64,000 nucleotides of DNA from Jongsikchunia kroppenstedtii DSM 45133 (lineage in GTDB: Bacteria > Actinomycetota > Actinomycetes > Mycobacteriales > Mycobacteriaceae): assembly GCF_000380485.1 (NCBI RefSeq), contig NZ_AQYG01000034.1, forward strand, positions 1 to 64,000, in the 5' to 3' direction. Below are positions 55,816 through 64,000 of the stretch, one piece after another. A model generated the notes under the pieces. The model made no database searches. It saw only the letters and a list, made by a program, of their open reading frames with translations, and had not been told where the DNA came from. The first letter of the stretch is position 1. Every line of letters starts with the position of its first letter. Both the position numbers and the translations under genes were made by a program.

Positions 55816-55853
55816 ACGACGTCCCCCACCTGGATTCGGGTGTGGGACGTCGT
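55816..55853. terminator. Hairpin terminator between arsC and the epoxide-hydrolase-like genes
   Basis: Stem ACGACGTCCC (55816-55825) with GGGACGTCGT (55844-55853), extended by CACC/GGGTG pairs. Placed between convergent genes. Confidence 0.75.
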
Positions 55854-55881
55854 CGACTGTGGGGTCCGCGCGGTACCGGAC

Positions 55882-56322
55882 CTACGCGGCGACCGGCTTG
55901 GGCAGGCGCGGGTTGAGCCCAGGGGCGACGATTCCCACCAGACCGCGCGCGATCCCCTTGAGCTGATCGAACATGTCGAAGTAGTCGCGCCACACGATGA
56001 TCTGGCCGTCGACGATGTCGAACCGGCCGCATACCCAGAACTTGTAGTGGAACCGGCCGATACCGAGCTCGTCGAACCGCTCGGTCATCACGACGTTGCC
56101 GCTCGACGAGATGTGCTGGAACTGCACCGAGAAGTCGGCACTGCGGAGCTTGAGCATTCGGTAGAACGCGCCGGCGACCCGACGCTTACCGCGCACCGTC
56201 GGGAAACCCACGTTGATCCACTCGACGTCGTCATGCAGATTCGACACGGCGCCGTCCACGTCACGCAGGGCGAGGGCATTCAGAGTGTCGCGAACGATGT
56301 CTTCCGGGGTACGTGAGGTCAT
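55882..56322 (-). CDS. Limonene-1,2-epoxide hydrolase-like protein (SnoaL/NTF2 fold), copy 1
   Basis: 146 residues. The LEH signature is present: Arg and Asp in MTERFDELG and the second Asp in IVWRDYFDMFDQ, with Asn in VEWINVGFP. In limonene-1,2-epoxide hydrolase the Arg-Asp-Asp set activates water for epoxide opening; the partner Tyr is Trp here. Cytosolic. The ATG follows the copy-2 stop by 9 bp, with a -10-like box spanning that stop, so it may also be made from its own leaderless message. Confidence 0.86.
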   Translation of the reverse strand: MTSRTPEDIVRDTLNALALRDVDGAVSNLHDDVEWINVGFPTVRGKRRVAGAFYRMLKLRSADFSVQFQHISSSGNVVMTERFDELGIGRFHYKFWVCGRFDIVDGQIIVWRDYFDMFDQLKGIARGLVGIVAPGLNPRLPKPVAA

Positions 56323-56328
56323 ATCTGC

Positions 56329-56334
56329 ACCCTA
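56329..56334 (-). promoter_or_regulatory. Leaderless promoter -10 (TAGGGT) that includes the upstream stop codon
   Basis: On the minus strand TAGGGT lies six nt before the ATG at 56322; its TAG is the stop of the upstream paralogue. Confidence 0.4.
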
Positions 56335-56817
56335 TTCGGCTCGTCGTGGACCGCGGAAGACCGCGCCTACGATCGATTTGGCGACGTCGAACCAGTCGAA
56401 GTAGTCGCGCCAAACAACGATGCGGCGGTCACGCACCTCGAAATGCGCGCACACCCAGAACCGCATCCGCAGCCCGCGCCAGGTCAGCGCGTCGGTGCGC
56501 TCCACCAGCACCACCGACCCGCAGGCGGACATGTGATGCACCGTGACGTCGTAGTGCACGCGCGACCGCGCCAGCCGCTCGATCATCCGCATCACCCGCG
56601 CCCGGCCGCGCAGGGTCCGCAGCGACACGTTCGCGAACGTCACGTCGGGATCGAGCATCGTCCGGGCCAGGTCGATGTCGTCGTTCACCAACGCCTCGAG
56701 GAACCGCACCACGGAGTCCTCGGCCGACCACAACAGCCAATCGTTCGCGGCCTCGGCATACGCCACCTGCATTGCATCGATGGTGCAGAAAATCTTCGAC
56801 CAATCGGCCAACGACAC
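56332..56817 (-). CDS. Limonene-1,2-epoxide hydrolase-like protein, copy 2
   Basis: 161 residues if from GTG 56817; ATG 56772 would give 146 residues, the same length as copy 1, and may be the true start. It keeps Arg-Asp in VLVERTDALTW, Asp in IVVWRDYFDWFD and Asn in VTFANVSL. Clear tandem paralogue of copy 1, and the two could form the family's dimer. Substrate unknown. Confidence 0.83.
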   Translation of the reverse strand: MSLADWSKIFCTIDAMQVAYAEAANDWLLWSAEDSVVRFLEALVNDDIDLARTMLDPDVTFANVSLRTLRGRARVMRMIERLARSRVHYDVTVHHMSACGSVVLVERTDALTWRGLRMRFWVCAHFEVRDRRIVVWRDYFDWFDVAKSIVGAVFRGPRRAE

Positions 56818-57105
56818 GTGACGGCGAGTGGAACAGCTTCCCCACCTCGTCTTCGTCGTCGTCCGCCGAAGTTGCGCGCCGAGCGTGTGAGCAACCGCCG
56901 TTGGCGGATCCCCAGCCTGTGAGCGCGCAACTTCCGCGATTTGGTAGCCGTGCGCGGCGCCCAGTACCCTGGTCAGGTCTCGGCGAGGGTGGCATGACCA
57001 CCGTTATCGGCGCGGCAGTGTTCTCCCGGCCTGTTCGGCTCGGTGGATTCTGTGCGGCGATCGCCGCTACCACCGAAAGCCCCCGGCATAACAAGGAGAA
57101 CCCCG

Positions 57106-57747
57106 ATGGCCAAGAAGCCGACCACCAATCAGCTCACCGCGCAGGTCCGCACCGAGAGCGGCAAGGGTGCCGCCCGCCGCGCCCGCCGCGCCGGCAACGT
57201 CCCCGCCGTCCTCTACGGCCACGGCACCGAGCCGCAGCACCTGCTGATCAACGCCCACGACTTCGCCGCGATCCTGCGCGCCAACGGCACCAACGCGATC
57301 ATCGAGCTGGACATCAACGGCGACCAGCAGCTGGCGCTGACCAAGCAGGTCGACGTGCACCCGATCCGTAGCTACATCGAGCACACCGACCTGCTGATCG
57401 TCCGCAAGGGCGAGAAGGTCTCCGTCGAGGTCACCATCGAGGTCGTCGGCAGTGCCGAGGCAGGCACCCTGGTCACCCAGGACGCGACCACCATCGAGGT
57501 CGAGGCCGACGCGCTGAACATCCCCGAGTCGCTGACCGTCTCGGTCGAGGGCGCCGCCGTCGGCACCATCGTCACCGCCGCCGGCGTCATCCTGCCCGAG
57601 GGCGTCACCCTGGTGACCGACCCGGACGCCCCGGTCGTCGGCGTGCACGAGATCGCGGCCGCACCGGTCGAGGACGAGGCCGCCGCCGAGGGCGAGGCCA
57701 CCGAGGCTGAGGCCGAGGCACCCGCCGAGAGCAGCGACGAGTCCTGA
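57106..57747 (+). CDS. rplY: 50S ribosomal protein L25 / general stress protein Ctc
   Basis: 213 residues. The N-terminal L25 domain (about 8-95, [20 protein letters not shown]) binds 5S rRNA. The C-terminal TL5/Ctc beta domain (100-190, [20 protein letters not shown]) follows, then an acidic Ala-Glu tail ([18 protein letters not shown]). AAGGAG 8 nt before the ATG. It is followed after 12 bp by pth, the conserved pairing. Confidence 0.97.
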   Translation: MAKKPTTNQLTAQVRTESGKGAARRARRAGNVPAVLYGHGTEPQHLLINAHDFAAILRANGTNAIIELDINGDQQLALTKQVDVHPIRSYIEHTDLLIVRKGEKVSVEVTIEVVGSAEAGTLVTQDATTIEVEADALNIPESLTVSVEGAAVGTIVTAAGVILPEGVTLVTDPDAPVVGVHEIAAAPVEDEAAAEGEATEAEAEAPAESSDES

Positions 57748-57759
57748 TCTCGCACTGAT

Positions 57760-58335
57760 ATGACTGACGCTTGGCTGGTGGTCGGACTGGGCAATCCGGG
57801 TGCGCGCTACGAGCGCACCCGGCACAACGTCGGCGCTATGGCCGCCGATCGCCTGGTCGCCACCGCCGGCGAAAAGTGGAAGGCGCACAAGAAGTCCGGG
57901 GCCGCGGTGGCCACGGTGCGACTGTCCGGCACCCCCGTGATCGTCGCCAAGCCAACCACATACATGAACGAATCCGGCCGCCAGATCGGTCCGCTGGCCA
58001 AGTTCTATTCCGTTCCCACGCCGAATGTCGTTGTCCTGCACGATGAGTTGGACATCGACTTTGGCGCGGTGCGACTCAAGCGAGATGGCGGCGAGGGTGG
58101 GCACAACGGCCTGCGCTCGATCTCGCAGGTGCTCGGCGCACGCGATTACCTTCGCGTGCGCCTGGGCATCGGCCGTCCCCCCGGCCGGCAGGACCCTGCC
58201 GACTTCGTCCTCAAGCCCTTCGCGTCCGCCGAACAGTCACAGCTCGCGCTGATGCTGGAAAACGCATGCGATGCAACCGAATTGCTGATTGGACATTCGC
58301 TGGAGGACGCCCAGAACCAGGTCCATGCCTGGTAG
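57760..58335 (+). CDS. pth: Peptidyl-tRNA hydrolase
   Basis: 191 residues. It releases peptides from peptidyl-tRNA. Signatures: [20 protein letters not shown] with catalytic His22, [20 protein letters not shown] with the catalytic Asp region, and [12 protein letters not shown]. No clear ribosome site, and only 12 bp after rplY, so coupled translation is likely. Confidence 0.97.
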   Translation: MTDAWLVVGLGNPGARYERTRHNVGAMAADRLVATAGEKWKAHKKSGAAVATVRLSGTPVIVAKPTTYMNESGRQIGPLAKFYSVPTPNVVVLHDELDIDFGAVRLKRDGGEGGHNGLRSISQVLGARDYLRVRLGIGRPPGRQDPADFVLKPFASAEQSQLALMLENACDATELLIGHSLEDAQNQVHAW

Positions 58336-58372
58336 CGTCCCGAATCGAATTGTGCGGTAGGAGATCAAGCCA

Positions 58373-59431
58373 ATGGTGAACATCAACACGACGACCGGCC
58401 ACCAGAACGTGGCGATGCTGGGTATCGGCGCATACCGACCCAAGCGAGTCGTCACCAACGCAGAGGTGTGCGAGGTTCTCGACTCGACCCCGGAATGGAT
58501 CGAGGAGCGGACCGGCATCAAGAGCCGCCGCTGGTTCAGCGAGGATGAGACGCTTCGCAGCATCGCGGCGACCGCCGGAGCCCGTGCCCTGAAGAACTCC
58601 GGGGTCGCACCGGAGAAGATCGATGCGGTCATCCTGTGCACCTCGAGCTGGCTGACATTCGTCCCGAACGGCGCACCGAGCGTCGCGTACGACATCGGGA
58701 TCAACGGCGTGCCCGCGTTCGACCTCACCGCCGGCTGTGGCGGTTTCGGTTACGGACTGGCGGTGGCTTCCGGCATGATCCGCGGCGGCACCGCCGAGCA
58801 TGTCCTGCTGATCGGCGCGGAGACCATGACGGTCGGCATCAACCCGAAGGACCGCGGTACCGCGATGATCTTCGGCGACGGCGCCGGCGCCGTCGTGCTC
58901 GGGCCCAGCGAGGTGAACGGCGTTTCGCCGGCGGTGTGGGGCAGCGACGGCGAGAACGCGAGCGCGATCAGGCAGAACTTCGACTTCCTCAACTACCAGT
59001 TCGTCGCCGCCGACTATCAGCACAAGGATCCCGAGACCGATCCGATGCCCCGGATGTCGATGATCATGGAAGGCCCCCGAGTCTTCCGCTGGGCGGCGAT
59101 CACCCTGCCCCGGGCCCTGTCGGAGGCGATAGAGAACTCGGGCGTCGCCAAGGAGGACATCGAGGTCTTCATCCCGCACCAAGCCAACGCCCGCATCAAC
59201 GAACTGATGAAGCAGAACCTGGGCCTGCCCGAGGATCTGCCGATGGCGAACGACATCGAGACCACCGGCAACACGTCGGCGGCCTCGATCCCGCTGGCCA
59301 TGGAAGAGATGCTGCGTACCGGCAAGGCCAAGGGCGGTCAGGTCGCGCTGCTACTCGGCTTCGGCGCGGGTCTGAGCTACTCAGGCCAGGTCGTCACACT
59401 GCCGCCGGCTCCGGCTCCCGAAGAGGACTAG
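58373..59431 (+). CDS. 3-oxoacyl-[ACP] synthase III (FabH-like), copy 1
   Basis: 352 residues. KAS III condenses an acyl-CoA with malonyl-ACP. Catalytic triad: Cys122 in LTAGCGGFGYG, His in FIPHQANARIN, Asn in [11 protein letters not shown]. It ends [15 protein letters not shown]. The substrate-facing loop CTSSWLTFVPNGAP (89-102) differs sharply from copy 2, suggesting another starter acyl group. TAGGAG ribosome site. A VOC gene on the other strand separates it from copy 2. Confidence 0.92.
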   Translation: MVNINTTTGHQNVAMLGIGAYRPKRVVTNAEVCEVLDSTPEWIEERTGIKSRRWFSEDETLRSIAATAGARALKNSGVAPEKIDAVILCTSSWLTFVPNGAPSVAYDIGINGVPAFDLTAGCGGFGYGLAVASGMIRGGTAEHVLLIGAETMTVGINPKDRGTAMIFGDGAGAVVLGPSEVNGVSPAVWGSDGENASAIRQNFDFLNYQFVAADYQHKDPETDPMPRMSMIMEGPRVFRWAAITLPRALSEAIENSGVAKEDIEVFIPHQANARINELMKQNLGLPEDLPMANDIETTGNTSAASIPLAMEEMLRTGKAKGGQVALLLGFGAGLSYSGQVVTLPPAPAPEED

Positions 59432-59459
59432 TTCGCACGGCCGATCGGTTTCCGGAAGC

Positions 59460-59834
59460 TCAACGCGACATGCGTCGGCAGGCGATCTGGTAGACGTTGC
59501 CGAACGGATCACGCACGATCGCCCGATAGTCGCCGTAGGGCGTGTCCAGTGGCGTCTCCATGGTGACGGCACCGGCATCCAGTGCGCGTTGATAGGTGCT
59601 ATCGACGTCATCGACGTAGACGTACAGGAGCGCCGGAAACCTGTCGCGCTCGCCGGATGCGGACACCATCACCAGGGAATCGCCGATGCGGATCTCGGTG
59701 GGCCGCCCCAGCTGAATGTCGCCTGCCGCGTCGAACACCGTCCGCAGAAACGTGACCGCAGCAGATTGGTCATCGACCACCATGCGCGGCGTCACCGAAT
59801 GAAAACCCTGCGGGAGCCGAGAGTCCGTGGACAC
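59460..59834 (-). CDS. VOC-family (PhnB-like glyoxalase) protein
   Basis: 124 residues, one VOC unit pair: VTPRMVVDDQSAAVTFLRTV at the start and TPYGDYRAIVRDPFGNVYQI at the end, the PhnB/YdeN-like type. Ligand unknown. GTG start with TAAAAT six nt upstream, so leaderless. Lies between the two KAS III genes in the opposite direction. Confidence 0.85.
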   Translation of the reverse strand: MSTDSRLPQGFHSVTPRMVVDDQSAAVTFLRTVFDAAGDIQLGRPTEIRIGDSLVMVSASGERDRFPALLYVYVDDVDSTYQRALDAGAVTMETPLDTPYGDYRAIVRDPFGNVYQIACRRMSR

Positions 59835-59840
59835 ACACGC

Positions 59841-59846
59841 ATTTTA
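59841..59846 (-). promoter_or_regulatory. Leaderless promoter -10 (TAAAAT) of the VOC gene
   Basis: Six nt before the GTG at 59834 on the minus strand. Confidence 0.55.
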
Positions 59847-59979
59847 GGTGGCCCGCGACAGCGCGTGACCCGATTGATGGAGCAGTGTTACTGGCGGGTT
59901 GCCTTCGCCCGCGATCCCCTGTTTTTCGATGGAGTAGCGTCAGGACGGAGTTATCTGTCTCACACTGAGGAGCCTGGCT

Positions 59980-60996
59980 ATGGCCACGATCGCCGACGCG
60001 ACTGGTACCCGCAACATCGGATTGCTCAGCATCGGGGCCTACCGGCCCGATCGGGTGGTCACCAATGACGAGGTCTGCGAGCAGATCGACTCGTCCGACG
60101 AGTGGATCTTCACGCGGACCGGCATCAAGACCCGGCGCTTCGCCCGCAAGGACGAGACGGCCGGGTCGATGGCTATCGAGGCCGGCCGCAAGGCCATCGC
60201 CAACGCGCTGCTGACCGGGGCCGACATCGACGGCGTCATCGTCGCCACCAACACGCACATGCTGCTCACCCCGGCCTGCGCGGGGCTGGTCGCGACCGAA
60301 CTCGGCGCCAATGGCGTTCCCGCCTTCGACATCACCGTCGGCTGCGCGGGCTTCGGCTACGCGCTCGGCGTGGCCGCGGACATGATCCGCGGCGGCAGCG
60401 CGTCGAAGGTGCTGGTGATCGGCTCGGAGAAGCTGTCAGAGACACTGGACATGACCGACCGCGGCAACTGCTTCATCTTCGGCGATGGCGCCGGCGCCGT
60501 GGTCGTCGGCGAGACGCCCGATCAGCAGGTCGGCCCGACAGTCTGGGGCACCGACGGCAGCCAGTTCGACGCGATCCGTCAGGACATCGACTGGGTGACA
60601 TTCCTCGACGGCGACCGCAAGCAGCGGCCGTATCTGCGGATTCAGGGCACCGCGGTGTTCCGTTGGGCCGCGTTCGAGATGACCAAGGTCGCCCAGCGGG
60701 CGATGGAGGCGGCCAAGATCGGTCCCGAGGAGCTCGACGCCTTCGTGCCGCACCAGGCCAACACCCGTATCAACGAGTTGCTGGGCAAGCACCTCGGCAT
60801 GCGCGAGGGGGTGCCCGTCGCGAACGACATCGAGACTGCCGGCAACACCTCGGCCGCGTCGATCCCGCTGGCGATGGAGCACATGCTGTCCACCGGCGAG
60901 GCCAAGCCGGGCGACCTGGCCCTGCTCCTCGGCTTCGGCGCCGGCCTGAGCTACGCCTCCCAGGTGGTTCGGATGCCACCGATCCCGTTCGAGTGA
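59980..60996 (+). CDS. 3-oxoacyl-[ACP] synthase III (FabH), copy 2
   Basis: 338 residues. Triad: Cys122 in [11 protein letters not shown], His in [11 protein letters not shown], Asn in [11 protein letters not shown]. The binding-pocket region [14 protein letters not shown] (89-102) keeps the ordinary FabH T-P motif, so this copy is the better candidate for the standard fatty-acid initiation enzyme. GAGGAG ribosome site. Same length to the nucleophile as copy 1, consistent with tandem duplication. Confidence 0.92.
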   Translation: MATIADATGTRNIGLLSIGAYRPDRVVTNDEVCEQIDSSDEWIFTRTGIKTRRFARKDETAGSMAIEAGRKAIANALLTGADIDGVIVATNTHMLLTPACAGLVATELGANGVPAFDITVGCAGFGYALGVAADMIRGGSASKVLVIGSEKLSETLDMTDRGNCFIFGDGAGAVVVGETPDQQVGPTVWGTDGSQFDAIRQDIDWVTFLDGDRKQRPYLRIQGTAVFRWAAFEMTKVAQRAMEAAKIGPEELDAFVPHQANTRINELLGKHLGMREGVPVANDIETAGNTSAASIPLAMEHMLSTGEAKPGDLALLLGFGAGLSYASQVVRMPPIPFE

Positions 60997-61041
60997 GTCC
61001 GCATCGGCTCGATTGATTTCATCCAGGACCCTGGTCGGCCA

Positions 61042-61047
61042 TAGCAT
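61042..61047 (+). promoter_or_regulatory. Leaderless promoter -10 (TAGCAT) of prfC
   Basis: Six nt before the GTG at 61054. Confidence 0.5.
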
Positions 61048-61053
61048 TGGCCG

Positions 61054-62670
61054 GTGAGTTCTAGCCCGGATGCTGTCGCGCGCGAGGTGTCGCGACGCCG
61101 TACCTTCGCGATCATCTCCCACCCCGACGCCGGTAAGTCGACGATGACCGAGGCGCTGGCCCTGCATGCCCGGATGATCAGCGAGGCCGGCGCCGTCCAC
61201 GGCAAGGGCAGCCGCCGCTCCACCGTCTCCGACTGGATGGAGATGGAGAAGGCGCGCGGCATCTCGGTCAGCTCGACGGCCCTGCAGTTCAACTACACGG
61301 CGGCCGGTGCACCGGACGGCGACGAGCCCTCGGTGATCAACCTGGTCGACACCCCCGGCCACGCCGACTTCTCCGAGGACACCTATCGGGTGCTGACGGC
61401 GGTCGATGCCGCGGTCATGCTCATCGACGCGGCGAAAGGCCTTGAGCCACAGACCCTGAAGCTGTTCCAGGTCTGTCGGCACCGCGGCATCCCGGTGATC
61501 ACCGTCATCAACAAATGGGACCGGCCGGGCCAGACACCGTTGGAGCTGATCGACGAGATCTCCGAGCGCATCGGGCTGACGCCGACGCCGCTGTATCTCC
61601 CGGTGGGCATCGCCGGAGACTTCCAGGGGCTGCTGGATCGCCGCAGCGGCGAGTACATCCACTTCACCCGCACCGCGGGTGGCGCGAAAATTGCTCCCGA
61701 AGAACATCTTTCGGCCGACGAGGCCACAGCCCAGCAGGGTGATCGGTGGACCGCGGCCACCGAGGAGAGCGAGCTGCTCTCGGAGATGGGTCAGGACCAC
61801 GATCAGGAATCGTTCCTGGCCGGCCAGACCTCGCCGATGATCTTCGCCTCCGCGATGCTGAATTTCGGTGTGCGCCAACTGCTGGAGACTCTGGTGGAGC
61901 TGGCCCCGGCCCCCGCCTCACGCGACGACGTGGACGGCCACGCCCGCACCGTGACCGACCCGTTCAGTGCGGTCGTGTTCAAGGTGCAGGCCGGCATGGA
62001 CACGGCGCATCGCGATCGCCTGGCGTACATGCGGATCGTGTCCGGCGAGTTCGAGCGCGGCATGGTGGTCACCCATGCGCAGACCGGAAAGCCGTTCGCC
62101 ACCAAGTACGCCCAGGCGGTGTTCGGCCGTGATCGCTCGACCGTCGACACCGCGTATCCGGGTGACGTCGTGGGCCTGGTGAACGCCATGGCCCTCACGC
62201 CCGGAGACACGCTCTACGTGGATTCGAAGGTGCAGTTCCCGCCGATCCCCTCGTTCGCGCCGGAGCATTTCTCGATCCTGCGGGCCGACTCGGCCGGCAA
62301 GTACAAGCAGTTCCGCAAGGCCATCGACCAGCTCGACTCCGAGGGCGTGGTTCAGGTGCTGCGCAACGACATTCGCGGCGACGCGTCGCCGGTACTCGCG
62401 GCCGTCGGCCCGATGCAGTTCGAGGTGGTGACGGCGCGGATGAAGACCGAGTTCGGCATCGACACCTCGCTCGACCACCTGCCCTACACGCTGGCCCGCC
62501 GCACGGACGCCGAGAGCGCGGACGAACTCGGACGCCAACGCGGGCTCGAGGTGTTCACCCGCAGCGACGGCGTGCTGCTGGCACTGGTCAGCGACAAGTG
62601 GCGCCTGCAGTACATCCAGAAGGAACTGCCGGACCTGACGCTCGAGCCGTTGGTCGCGACCGCGGACTGA
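61054..62670 (+). CDS. prfC: Peptide chain release factor 3 (RF3)
   Basis: 538 residues. This translational GTPase removes RF1/RF2 from the ribosome. G1 ISHPDAGKST, switch 1 region KGSRRSTVSDWMEMEKARGI, G3 DTPGHADF, G4 NKWDR (usually NKLDR in bacteria). Domain II and III follow, ending with DKWRLQYIQKELPDLTLEP. GTG start with a leaderless -10. A hairpin follows the stop. Confidence 0.95.
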   Translation: MSSSPDAVAREVSRRRTFAIISHPDAGKSTMTEALALHARMISEAGAVHGKGSRRSTVSDWMEMEKARGISVSSTALQFNYTAAGAPDGDEPSVINLVDTPGHADFSEDTYRVLTAVDAAVMLIDAAKGLEPQTLKLFQVCRHRGIPVITVINKWDRPGQTPLELIDEISERIGLTPTPLYLPVGIAGDFQGLLDRRSGEYIHFTRTAGGAKIAPEEHLSADEATAQQGDRWTAATEESELLSEMGQDHDQESFLAGQTSPMIFASAMLNFGVRQLLETLVELAPAPASRDDVDGHARTVTDPFSAVVFKVQAGMDTAHRDRLAYMRIVSGEFERGMVVTHAQTGKPFATKYAQAVFGRDRSTVDTAYPGDVVGLVNAMALTPGDTLYVDSKVQFPPIPSFAPEHFSILRADSAGKYKQFRKAIDQLDSEGVVQVLRNDIRGDASPVLAAVGPMQFEVVTARMKTEFGIDTSLDHLPYTLARRTDAESADELGRQRGLEVFTRSDGVLLALVSDKWRLQYIQKELPDLTLEPLVATAD

Positions 62671-62692
62671 CGGTCTTCGAACACCGGCACGT

Positions 62693-62721
62693 GTCGTCAG
62701 GAGTAACCGACTTCTGACGAC
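62693..62721. terminator. Hairpin between convergent prfC and quinone-reductase genes
   Basis: GTCGTCAG (62693-62700) pairs perfectly with CTGACGAC (62714-62721), 13-base loop. Confidence 0.6.
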
Positions 62722-62727
62722 CATTCG

Positions 62728-63705
62728 CTAGACCGTTACGACGATCTTCCCGTCGTGTCGTCCGTCTTCGAGGTGACGGTGTGCGTCGACGATCTCATCG
62801 AGTGCAAACACTTTGTCGACGACGGGACGCAAGGCCCCGAGGCGAACACCGGCGCTGAGAAATGCCGCCATGCGTTTGACTGCCGCGTCGTCAAGAGTGT
62901 GCTCGAAGCTGCGGTACCGGAAGATCCGCAGCGCTGCGGCCGGAAACGGCGTGGGCCGCGGATCCGGACTGCCGGCGGCGACCAATGTCCCTTCTGCGCG
63001 TGTCGCTTTCACCAGATCCTGTTGGCCGGGACCCATGACGAGGTCGAGGACGATGTCAGCCCCGGCCCCATCGGTGTGCTCGCGGACAACGTCAGCGATG
63101 TCCTCGTGGTCGGTCGCCACGACAGCCTTCGCACCGGCCGCGAGAAGCTCGTCTTTCTTTGCGCTGTGGCGGGTGACGGCGATGGGCACGGCGCCGATCT
63201 GATTGGCGATCTGGATCGCCGCCCGGCCGACACCGCCTGAGGCGGCGCTGATGAGGACATGGTCCGCAGGCCGCACCCCCGCCTTCTCTACCAGGGCGCC
63301 GTAGGCGGTGGAGTACGCGACCCAGACAGCGGCCGCCTCGGCGACCTCGAGACCCGGAGGCCGGGCGATGACTCTACTCGCCGGGACCGTGGTGTACTCC
63401 GCGTAGCTGCCCCGGACAACGGCGTCCGGAATCGCGGTGAGAATGACCGGATCTCCGATCCCGAGCCCGGTGACGTCGCGGCCGAGCGCATCGACAACGC
63501 CTGTTCCCTCGATCCCGAGCCGGGCGTGCGGCAATGCGACAGGCGCCGGTGAGGTGCCCGAACGCATCATCTGATCAAGCGGATTGACAGCAAAGGCTTC
63601 GATTCTGATGCGCACCTCATCGGGCGCGGGCTCGACCGGGGACTCGTCAACGATGTGCATGACGTCCGGATCGCCGAACCTGTCGAATACGACAACTCGT
63701 GGCAT
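62728..63705 (-). CDS. NADPH:quinone reductase-like, zinc-free MDR family
   Basis: 325 residues of the medium-chain dehydrogenase/reductase superfamily. GroES-like N-terminal domain EVRIRIEAFAVNPLDQMMRSG, then a Rossmann domain with VLISAASGGVGRAAIQIA as the NADPH loop. No catalytic or structural zinc cysteines, as in quinone oxidoreductases. It ends DEIVDAHRHLEDGRHDGKIV. Divergent from an HxlR regulator with a palindrome between them, the usual redox-responsive arrangement. Confidence 0.92.
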   Translation of the reverse strand: MPRVVVFDRFGDPDVMHIVDESPVEPAPDEVRIRIEAFAVNPLDQMMRSGTSPAPVALPHARLGIEGTGVVDALGRDVTGLGIGDPVILTAIPDAVVRGSYAEYTTVPASRVIARPPGLEVAEAAAVWVAYSTAYGALVEKAGVRPADHVLISAASGGVGRAAIQIANQIGAVPIAVTRHSAKKDELLAAGAKAVVATDHEDIADVVREHTDGAGADIVLDLVMGPGQQDLVKATRAEGTLVAAGSPDPRPTPFPAAALRIFRYRSFEHTLDDAAVKRMAAFLSAGVRLGALRPVVDKVFALDEIVDAHRHLEDGRHDGKIVVTV

Positions 63706-63761
63706 TGATGACTCCTTCGCGTTGGCCTACCACTCCCCAAACACGTTACGAAGCCGAGCGT

Positions 63762-63773
63762 TACCACTTGGTA
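63762..63773. promoter_or_regulatory. Palindromic operator TACCACTTGGTA
   Basis: TACCA/TGGTA arms with a 2-bp centre, 57 bp before the quinone-reductase start and 12 bp before the HxlR start; a likely HxlR site. Confidence 0.55.
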
Positions 63774-63784
63774 CCTTGGATTAC

Positions 63785-64000
63785 ATGCAGAACTCGGGGC
63801 ACGTGTACCTTGCCGACTGCCCCACGCGCCTCGCGGTGGAGATCATCTCCGATAAATGGGCCGTGCTTGTGCTTTTCGGGCTCAGCCAACAGCCACGCAG
63901 GCATGGTGAACTCGGCGAACTCATCGGTGGGATCTCGCGCAAGGTCCTCACGCAGACCCTGCGCCGACTCCAGCAGTACGGCTTGGTGGAACGCCGCGCC
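63785..64000 (+). CDS. HxlR-family transcriptional regulator, cut by window end
   Basis: 72 residues visible from ATG 63785 and still open at the window edge; the family is normally about 110-130 residues. The HxlR winged helix is clear: CPTRLAVEIISDKWAVLVLF, HGELGELIGGISRKVLTQTL and RRLQQYGLVERRA. The Cys in ADCPTR is the redox-active position used by HypR/QorR-type members. Divergent from the quinone reductase it probably represses. Confidence 0.9.
   Translation, partial: MQNSGHVYLADCPTRLAVEIISDKWAVLVLFGLSQQPRRHGELGELIGGISRKVLTQTLRRLQQYGLVERRA

Overview
The window is 64 kb of high-GC actinobacterial chromosome, most likely from a Mycobacteriales genus such as Gordonia. The evidence is gene content (MMPL transporter, WS/DGAT, PlcA-like Tat-exported phospholipase, many FadE/FadA/SDR/TetR genes), frequent GTG starts, and gene order. 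Read left to right, the core genes run greA, metB, cbs, GDSL hydrolase, fadA, then ppx, DUF501, ftsB-like, eno, mazG, mfd, TetR, tRNA-Gln, glmU, prs, rplY, pth. As I recall it, this is the Mycobacterium tuberculosis Rv1080c to Rv1014c order in reverse, with accessory genes inserted. The genus call is an inference.

Region 1 (1-6.0 kb) is a damaged defence-type locus. A complete IS3-family element sits at the very edge of the window, directly upstream of the catalytic DPPY motif of a DUF1156-type DNA methyltransferase whose front half is not in the window. It is followed by an intact 1113-residue Swt1-type HEPN + DUF499-type ATPase protein. Region 2 (6.0-13.2 kb) is core: greA, a GNAT gene, the cbs-metB-ilvA amino-acid operon, a GDSL hydrolase and a thiolase. 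Region 3 (13.2-21.5 kb) holds a Bax-inhibitor-like protein, an MMPL-TetR operon, and a divergent MpaB-oxygenase/TetR versus phosphotransferase/unknown pair sharing one operator.

Region 4 (21.5-24.0 kb) is a lower-GC islet beside a tRNA-Leu(UAA). It carries one gene, apparently a proteasome-like N-terminal-nucleophile (Ntn) hydrolase domain fused to a HAF-repeat beta-propeller. This is the most unusual protein in the window. Region 5 (24.0-32.2 kb) is accessory: a TetR/methyltransferase pair, an ECF sigma factor with its DGPF partner, and three exported serine hydrolases with a coupled TetR.

Region 6 (32.2-64 kb) is mostly core. It includes polyphosphate/cell-division/glycolysis genes (ppx, DUF501, ftsB-like, eno), mazG and mfd, a PLC-SDR pair with WS/DGAT, a two-gene acyl-CoA dehydrogenase operon, glmU-prs, an ArsC and two limonene-epoxide-hydrolase-like genes, rplY-pth, two KAS III genes, prfC, and a quinone reductase/HxlR divergon cut by the window end. 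At least ten genes have a TANNNT -10 box 6-7 nt before the start codon, which is the signature of leaderless transcription. No rRNA, CRISPR array or prophage was seen.
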